DNA of 64,000 nucleotides from Limonium bicolor (taxonomy: Eukaryota > Streptophyta > Magnoliopsida > Caryophyllales > Plumbaginaceae): NCBI GenBank assembly GCA_023374045.1, contig CM041776.1, positions 279,247,999-279,311,998 of the forward strand. Direction: 5' to 3'. The notes under the pieces are model-generated. The model saw nothing but the letters and a program-made list of their open reading frames with translations, was not told the origin of the DNA and made no database searches. A program made the translations under genes and the position numbers. Every line of letters begins with the position of its first letter. The stretch's first letter is position 1. Positions 56,801 to 64,000 of the stretch are shown one piece after another.

Positions 56801-59149
56801 GTATTCACATTAAATGGTGTGACAAACTATAAGTGAATGGGATTTATAAACTAAGGTATTTATGGAATAAACCTTAGGAGTTGTAAATGTACAACATAAA
56901 ATGTTACATAATATTAGGATAACAATCTTAATATAAGTTGTATAATATGATGCAACTAATGGGAATAATCATCTAATAAAAGATGATGAAATGTAACACA
57001 AAATATAAGAGTTTATGAAACTCATGAGAATTACCTACGTGGTAAAAATATATACATACACAAGAATAATGTATATAAGGTGGATAAATATATTTTGGTT
57101 GAACACCTTATGAGTTAATGGTGGTGGTTATTAAAAAAAATATAGTTACGAACTATAAGTCATGAGTTTTGGAAGCAAATATTATTTGCTAAAGATAAAG
57201 GGATTATACAACATGTCGAATTATGAAGGATGGTGGGAAAATAAAACAATATGAAAGAGAATACAATAAAATAAATGATACAATAAGAAAAATATAATTA
57301 TAAATCATGCATGCATACATGCAACTATGGGTTACGCACCTAAACTGGAGGTGGATAAGATTAAAAAGGAAATAGTGAATTAAACTTAACAGTTGGGATA
57401 GTTTTGACGTACGCGTTTTAAGTAACAAAACCGACTGTTTTAGAGAAACCCGTAACAACAACTGTAGAAAACAGGGGTGAACTGTCGGGGTTGCTTATTA
57501 TTCGGAATACCGGATGTAGTTAGTCATGGAGACTGACTTAGTTTTATACCGTTTAGAGTGTACTTCTGACAAGGACGCTTGACAGCTAACGGACTACACG
57601 GAGCGTAGGATCTTGCTGATTCATACTCCACCGTAATACAATCAGGGTGAACGGTATGTAAAGGGGTTTGCCGAGTTGACCTAAGGTTGCTCCTTGGGCT
57701 CGGATTTGGTTGATATAACTTGTGTGTTATATGTGTGGATGCATGTATGTGATTGTGTGCTACTGCATTAATTATTTATGCACGAGCGTCCTACGGGACT
57801 AACACTACGTCGACTATAGATCGACTTATATAAACATACATATGCGTTGTGATGACATGACGGTACTTGGTATAATACCATGATATTAATATTAAGTATA
57901 TGGTAACCTAAGTAAAACACTTAGGACGAGTCACGACATTGTCGGTCTCTAGAGCATGGATCTCTAACATAAATATCACCTAGATGACTTCTAGGTATGC
58001 GTGACCCATTGGGCCGCTGGTTAATAAATATTCTCCATAAGACTAAGAGCAGATCTTAAACATTATGAGAGTGATGGTATGAGATTGAGGTGAGGAATCC
58101 CGGTGGTTTACGAACCACTTGGTTGCGCATTTGTGATCACTGAGGGGTTTCCTAATTGGATTCCGCTCCAGGTTATATCCAACGAGCCCAAATAGGTTCG
58201 TGGATCAGGTGGCTACGGCCTTTTTATGGACGTCTTACGAGACATAAGTGAGTCAGGGGCCTCCGGACCTCTGGCGAAATGAGCACCTTTGTGTGTACGG
58301 GGGACTACTGTCCATGGTGAGGTTATCGGGTTGTCCTAACATGACGCCCTACTGACATTAATTAAACATGGTTGGATGGAGCCTACAAGGCTAAGGTAAA
58401 TTAACTATGGGAACTGTACGCTACGGCGAATGTACATTGTACATATGGACGGGGCTTGAAAGCCAAACTAAAATAAATTGACAGTGGATGGTGAACACTA
58501 CGGCGATTGTACATTGTACCAAATATTGTTGTTATTGCTCGATACGTTCGATATACAAATGTTGTTTGAGATATTCTATGAATGTTTGGTTTGGATGGAT
58601 GACTAATGTTTATGAATATTTGGATGGTTGATTATGTATATTATACATTTATGCTTCAGTTTTGATTATAACTGTAAAAAGGAAAAGCATGAAACCAATC
58701 TAATAATAAGATGGTTAAAATGACAAGTGACCAATAGGGTCCAGGCCCGGCATACTCAGCGTCTATCGCTGATACTACACCATTTCAGGTTGTTGATCAT
58801 TGTCGGAGCTGAAGAGCAGGAACAGGGTAGTTGGAGATGTTGTATGGTAATGAAGATGGTGTATGGTCTTATGGTAAGGTTATGTATTTTTCAGGATTGG
58901 GTAGACGCTCACTTGTCAATGTTTATGGTTATGGACTTAGTTGATGTATAGGAGTTTCTCGTTATCACTGCGGTTAGCAGTTTGTTTATTTTGGAGGTTG
59001 GATGTGGTATGGCTACGTTGCTCGCATGGGCGAGTAATGGCCGGTGACACCCGTGTGAGTTTTGTAATTGTTATTTATTTTTCCGCTGCGAGACGTTTTA
59101 TTTATTGCTACGTGAGGGATTATATCGTGATTATGGAGAGGGTGTTACA
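53834..59149 (+). repeat. Element B, LTR 2
   Basis: 5,316 bp, near-identical to LTR 1. Differences are mostly insertions or deletions of 1-4 bases, with few substitutions. It is followed by a primer binding site and a second interior, not by flanking DNA. Confidence 0.92.
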
Positions 59150-59152
59150 AAG

Positions 59153-59180
59153 TGGTATCAGAGCGGAGTACCGCTCTGAT
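59153..59180 (+). promoter_or_regulatory. Primer binding site of element B, copy 2, within a hairpin
   Basis: TGGTATCAGAGC at 59153-59164, with the same 10-bp stem hairpin (59157-59180) as in copy 1. Confidence 0.85.
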
Positions 59181-59380
59181 GACGAGAAAGTAGGTTAAGA
59201 CAGTGAGCTTAGGACTTGGGAAATATTGGGAAACATTTAGGAGGTACGAGACGATTCGTCTCAAAAGATATTGTGTCTAGAAACGCAAATGCGTGACAGG
59301 ATAGCCTTTAAGGCAACTTAATATCTATTGGTTGTGTACGGTAATTTTACCAAGTATTTATGTGACATACTGTACTATAG

Positions 59381-60729
59381 ATGTCTGGTGGTACTAGAGG
59401 GCGTGGTGCTGGAAGAGGTAGAGGCGGTGACCCCGGCATTCCAGGAGTTGCTGAGACGGTTGCAGCCGTTCTTGCACAGCTGGGTACTCAGATAGGAGGA
59501 GCACCAGCCCACCCGCCACAACCCAGGGAAACAAACTGGCTGAAGTCAGTTAGCGAGACCCGACCACCTACATATTCAGGGGAACCAGACCCCGTAGCTT
59601 TGGAGCGTTACATTGTTGAACACGAGAAAGCATTTGAAGCTTTACAAGTACCTGACGACAAGAGGGTCGCTATTGCTGCTTTCCACCTGAAGGATGCAGC
59701 CAGCACTTGGTGGAGGTTGGTCAAGGACCAGCACCTGGCTACGCCCGACTTTTCGTGGGCTGCCTTTGTTGAGTTACTAAGAGGGAAGTACCCCGGCGCA
59801 CCTCAAAACAGAAGAAGCGCCATGAGTTTGAAACATTGACCCAGGGAGGTCTGACCGTGGACGAGTATTACGCTCGATTCATTGGTCTACTGGACTTCAT
59901 CCCCGGTGTGGATTACTCAGAAACCGTAAAGATCGAGAAGTTCCGGGGAGGACTATTATTTCGCATCCAGATGGCGATGGGTGCTACCCTCTACACTACC
60001 ATACAGGTATTAACATGAATGCCATAAATTCTTTACTTACTATAGTACCGTATAACCTTGTGAGAACTTACCAATGAGATTCCAGGAGTGTTACGACGCT
60101 GCCTCGAGGACGGAGCTAATGCTCCAGACTCGGGAAGAGACTCTAGGGGCAAAGAAAAGGAAGAACCCTGAAGGAGAGTCTGAGGGTGGAGGAGCATCTT
60201 CAGGCGATGGCCAGAAAAAGGGAAAGTAAGGACTTAACCCAAGCTTAAATACTTATCATACTAAATACCTTACGAATGCTGACCCGAAACCTTAAACAGG
60301 AAATTCTTTCCAAAGAAAGGGCAGCAGGGTCACCAGGGAAAGAAAGGGAAAGAGCCCGTCCTGCAGTTGACCGGCCCAGCTATTGATGCTAAGCCTCTGA
60401 GATCTGCACCTCCTAAGGGTGAGAACACCTACCTCTTAAATTCAAATATAATCTTAACCCCTATATCAACAGATTTAACTTAAACTTAAATACTATCATC
60501 AGGCACCGGACAGCCCCAGCGCCATTTTTACTGTAAGCGTTGTGGGAAGGACCATCCAGGGGTCGACTGCGAAGGCCGCAAAGTCGAGTGTCGGTACTGC
60601 CACCAAGAGGGCCATAGGGAATTTGAATGTTGGATGAACCCAGAGAGCCGTAATTACAGGCCACCAAAGAATACTCAGAAGACCTCAGCTGGAGGATCTG
60701 GAGTACCACGAGGCGGTCAGGATGGCTAG
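59381..60729 (+). pseudogene. Element B gag, copy 2, frameshifted in exon 1
   Basis: The same four-exon layout as copy 1 (59381-60006, 60086-60225, 60300-60418, 60503-60729), with identical splice sites. A pair of small indels near 59788-59808 shifts the frame within the capsid-like region after LLRGKY; it is read again from about 59836. The C-terminal TAG (60727) is shared with copy 1, so it is either the true stop or was already in the parent. Confidence 0.78.
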
Positions 60730-63508
60730 ACATCTGCTGATGCTGGAGCCTAGAAGGGCAAGGGAGTAGATAGGGCATGAGTACCCATACTCCATGAGAC
60801 CGCTAGTGGAAGACTTTTACTTACTATGTTGTGTGCTTACTTTGAATGTTAGAAGGAGCTATGTTATAAGTATGTGGGAGTGTGTCATTGACCACTCGCC
60901 TTTTTGTGTAAGACTTTGGGATTAGTTGTGTGTACTCAGTACCAAAAGCTTTAAACCTTGACGGATATGTATATGAACAGTATGTTAATGCTTACATTAC
61001 CATGTAGCCTATACTCTACGACACAGAGTCAATGAGACCGGGAATTACTGAACCAGAATTTCCACCTACATGGCGCACTTGCTATTGCAAGCGCTATGAC
61101 AGTAAACCACTGAAATTTCCATCTGCCTTGCGCACTTGCTACAGCAAGTGCAGCGACAGCAACAGCAGCAGTAACAACTACTGCAAATGCAACTGTAACA
61201 ACTACTACTTTTAACCTTTTATAAAAAAAACTGTTGTTCAAACCTTTGCATTGAAACCTAGAGATTAGAAACCTATGCAATTTTGGAAGGACCGATAGTC
61301 CAACCACTGCAACTGGACACATTATACAGCCACTATGACTGTAAAAAAAAACACACACACACACACCAGTTTAAACGTTCGAGGAAGTTTCAGACAGGGC
61401 TATTAGCCAAATACCATTAGAGTATACTTGCATTTAATGCTAATCACTACCGGTGATACATGTTTAGTCCTTATGGACAAGCATACCCTTTGTAGATGCA
61501 CCACCGTCAGTGAGGATGGTTGGGAAGTGAAGAGCCAAGCTGCTCAAACTATTATGCAATCTGCAATGCATCCAATTACATGGATGAGGGGACGAATATG
61601 AACTATGGATGAGAAATGATCAAAAAAAAACAACAGGGAGAAAAAGGAAAAATGTGTTGTATTCAATGAGATCAAAAAAAAGAGGAGAAACAAGTTTGCT
61701 AATATAGCACGGATTTTTACTTACACCGAGTTGAATAATACTAGTCTATGATACAAGTTACCACGGTTGCCACAAAGGCAACATCACTTATTACAGGATA
61801 ACTGATAACATGAACTATTACAAAAAAATGAAGAAAGAAGAAGAAGAAAAAAAAAGGGGTAGAAGAACAAAAAAAAAGGATATCCATCAAAAGGGAGGTT
61901 GACAACAGAATACTTCATTACAACCGTGTGACAGACATTACCAGTTTACTAAACGAGACATGGGACGACCGCACTCCGTTCGGAGCATGTGGGCCTGACA
62001 GACTTATTTATAAGTTAGTCGGGTAAGTAGTAATGTATCAGTACGGTACCCCATGCAAGTAGACAGGTAGTGTTAGGAACACGAGAAGTAGTCAACTCCA
62101 TTCTACGAACAGCAAGACGGATTACCTCGAAGATGGACGAGAAGAGCCGCAGTTAAACCAACGGGCTAAAAAAAAAGAACCTTCAACAGAGAACAGTGGA
62201 CAGTATACAGGGAAGACAAGGAAACAGTTCAAGGATAGGAACCAAAAAAAAAAGCAACAAGAAAACCTATTATGGACGAAAATATGTAGAATCCTCATAA
62301 GGATCGAGTAATTCTTACAATCCAGAGGAAATCTACCAGATGATATGGATATAAACGCGTGACTACGCGAGAAGAAAAGATAAAGCTATATGATAGCAGG
62401 AATCTTGCTTAAAGAACAATGGATTTGGAATGTACCACTCATAGGACAATTCGCACATCTTATCTGTTGGACTCATGAAATATTAGCTGTTGAGCGTTTA
62501 CGCCTCTGCACTCTGTATGACTGAGTGTTTTGGTATTGCACTCGTGCAGTTATTAATCTTGTGGAAATGCTGAAAGATAAAGTGGATATCAACAAGAGTG
62601 TGAAAAAAAAAAGAACTACAACAGTGTGTTACTCCGGAGCAAAATCACCAGGAGACATGGATGACAAACATCATCTTTGTGGACATATAGGCTGGTACGT
62701 CTTAGTATTACAAAGACAAGTGCAAAGAGCACTAAGTACTAACAGTAGCCAATGTCACATTACATCTCAAACTGAATATCAGTGAGAGAAGACACACGCA
62801 TATATGCTAGTGATCCAAACCAGTGGATTCACAGCAAAAGAAAAAGGCAAATTGAGCCTTTGTTCATGGGTCTACACCTCATACGGAGCGAGTGGGCCCA
62901 AAAGAATGAACTTGGGAGAGAGCACAAAAAGATCAGTGCCTCACCTTTTATATATTGTGGAGCCCTGAAGGGCTAGAGTTATACCCGTCTCTCTGATATG
63001 AGGATAATCCACGAGTTGGAGAACTCTTTGAGAGCCAAGTATCCAGCGCTCCTTGTTGAGCGGCTGTTGTATACTTGTGGGTACGGGGGCGTAACCCTTT
63101 TTAAGGGGGGTAGAGCCTCTTGGCTGTGCACATGTGTGCACTTATTTTGGCTGTTTGATATGCATTGCATGCAAAAAAAAAAGAGAATTGGTGGTGTCGG
63201 GGCATACGAGGTTGTTTGATTAGTATGTGAATTATTTAGTATGCATAGCATACAGTGAATTGGTTTTCTTGGTTATGGTTGGTACGCGGGGCGTGCGTTG
63301 TTTGGTTGTTTGAGTGTGATGTACACTTGAAAGTATGTATCCTATGAGATACTTGTTTGAATGATTGTATGTACACCATGTGTGTAGTACTTTTCTTATG
63401 CTATCTGTGATATGCATTCATATTGCTTTATAGAATGATTACATATGGTATTGCCTAGATACGAAATGAATCATTAGATATGGAATGTGGAACAATGGAA
63501 TGTTATGG
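60730..63508 (+). other. Element B interior, non-coding (copy 2), ends at a CACTA insertion
   Basis: Follows copy 1 closely with many small indels, including the A runs, the C-LTR-like part (about 62450-62570), the chromodomain tail (63010-63060) and the inner purine tract (63101-63115). Sequence common with copy 1 stops at TGTTATGG (63501-63508). Confidence 0.7.
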
Positions 63509-64000
63509 CACTACAAGAAAACAGCAGTATCACAGACGGAATATTCCGTAGGTAAAAGTCACATTTCCGTATGTAATGACAATCACAGACGGAAAATTCC
63601 GTAGGAACTTTCCGTCTGTAATAAGCGGGTCGGTAATAATATTCCGTCTGTGAAAACACAATCCGTCGGTGATATTATTTACTTTTACCGACGGAAATTT
63701 CTGTCTCAGAAAATCACTTTCACCTACGGAATATTTCGTCTCAGAAAACTGTTATCACCTACGGATATTTCCGTCTCAGAAAATGATCATCACCTACCGA
63801 ATATTCCGTTTCAGAAAACTGTTATCACCTACGGACATTTCCGTCTCAGAAAATGATTATCACCTACGGAAAATTCTGTCTCAGGTAATATTATCACCAA
63901 CAGAATAGTCCGTCTCTGATATGTTATCACCTACCAAAATTTTGTGTTTCAGATATTATTACCTACGGAATGTTTCACCTCAGATAGTGTTATTACCTAC
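63509..64000 (+). mobile_element. CACTA (En/Spm) transposon terminus with subterminal repeats
   Basis: CACTACAAGAAAAC at 63509 is the canonical plant CACTA terminal inverted repeat. It is followed by a dense array of short palindrome-like repeats built on ACGGAATATTCCGT, then at least eight repeats of the type CACCTACGGA ... TTTCCGTCTCAGAAAA, running to the window edge. Such subterminal arrays bind the transposase in this superfamily. The body and other end lie outside the window. The element is inserted in the second interior of B, so it is the newest event seen. Confidence 0.85.

Larger units (their letters stand above)
43942..63508 (+). mobile_element. Element B: gag-only non-autonomous Ty3/gypsy, arranged LTR-interior-LTR-interior
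   Basis: LTRs at 43942-49249 and 53834-59149 (about 5.3 kb each). Interiors are at 49250-53833 and 59150-63508, the second cut by a CACTA terminus. Each interior has a primer binding site, a gag gene with introns, about 3 kb without genes, a chromodomain tail, and (first copy) a polypurine tract. Protease, reverse transcriptase and integrase are absent, so B must use enzymes from an autonomous chromovirus. The structure fits gag-only terminal-repeat elements (TR-GAG). Two interiors sharing a middle LTR suggest unequal recombination, tandem insertion, or an assembly duplication. Confidence 0.85.

Noticed and set aside
63530..64000. Possible CRISPR-like array of short repeats
   Set aside because: Repeats are imperfect, alternate in direction and follow a CACTA terminus; they are transposon subterminal repeats in a plant genome.

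Overview
This is a plant genomic window, most likely a eudicot, made almost entirely of nested transposable elements. I see no ordinary host gene. The evidence is Ty3/gypsy chromovirus proteins, initiator-methionine-tRNA-type primer binding sites, a plant L1 LINE with a terminal RNase H, a TRIM element and CACTA transposons. The species cannot be named from the sequence.

Layout. 1-3389: a possible transposon-derived protein fragment, a 30-bp tandem repeat, a MITE-like inverted repeat and an AT-rich minus-strand LTR end (element C). 3390-4795 and 24915-27244: the non-coding interior of C. Inside C sits a full-length L1-type LINE (4796-24897) with matching target-site duplications. That LINE is split by a complete Ty3/gypsy element, A (7845-22127; LTRs about 3.93 kb; 5-bp duplication CCCTG). 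27245 to about 30100: the other LTR of C. About 30220-31078: a plus-strand LTR fragment related to element B. 31079-33300: a decayed CACTA transposase region on the minus strand. 33301-43500: a second, decayed member of the A family on the minus strand (A'). 43501-43941: a TRIM. 43942-63508: element B, a gag-only (non-autonomous) relative, arranged LTR-interior-LTR-interior. 63509-64000: the terminus and subterminal repeats of a CACTA element that cuts B.

The most interesting content is in element A. Between gag and protease it carries an intact open reading frame for an AlkB/ALKBH1-type 2-oxoglutarate-Fe(II) dioxygenase with all expected catalytic residues. The related element A' carries the same gene at the same place, now broken, so the gene belongs to the family and is not a one-off insertion. 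The gag genes of A, A' and B are also interrupted by short GT-AG introns, two of them at the same positions and phases in the two families. The 3' splice sites before the AlkB and protease exons both fit phase 1, which suggests, but does not prove, alternative splicing among gag, AlkB and pro-pol.

Other structure: the A-family LTRs hold an array of about six GC-rich hairpins with a compensatory stem change; the primer binding sites lie inside a hairpin that covaries between families; a second polypurine-like tract lies upstream of the real one; element B keeps only the tail of a chromodomain from its lost pol gene. The inferred order of events is C, then LINE, then A on the left; old CACTA, then A', then TRIM, then B, then a new CACTA on the right.
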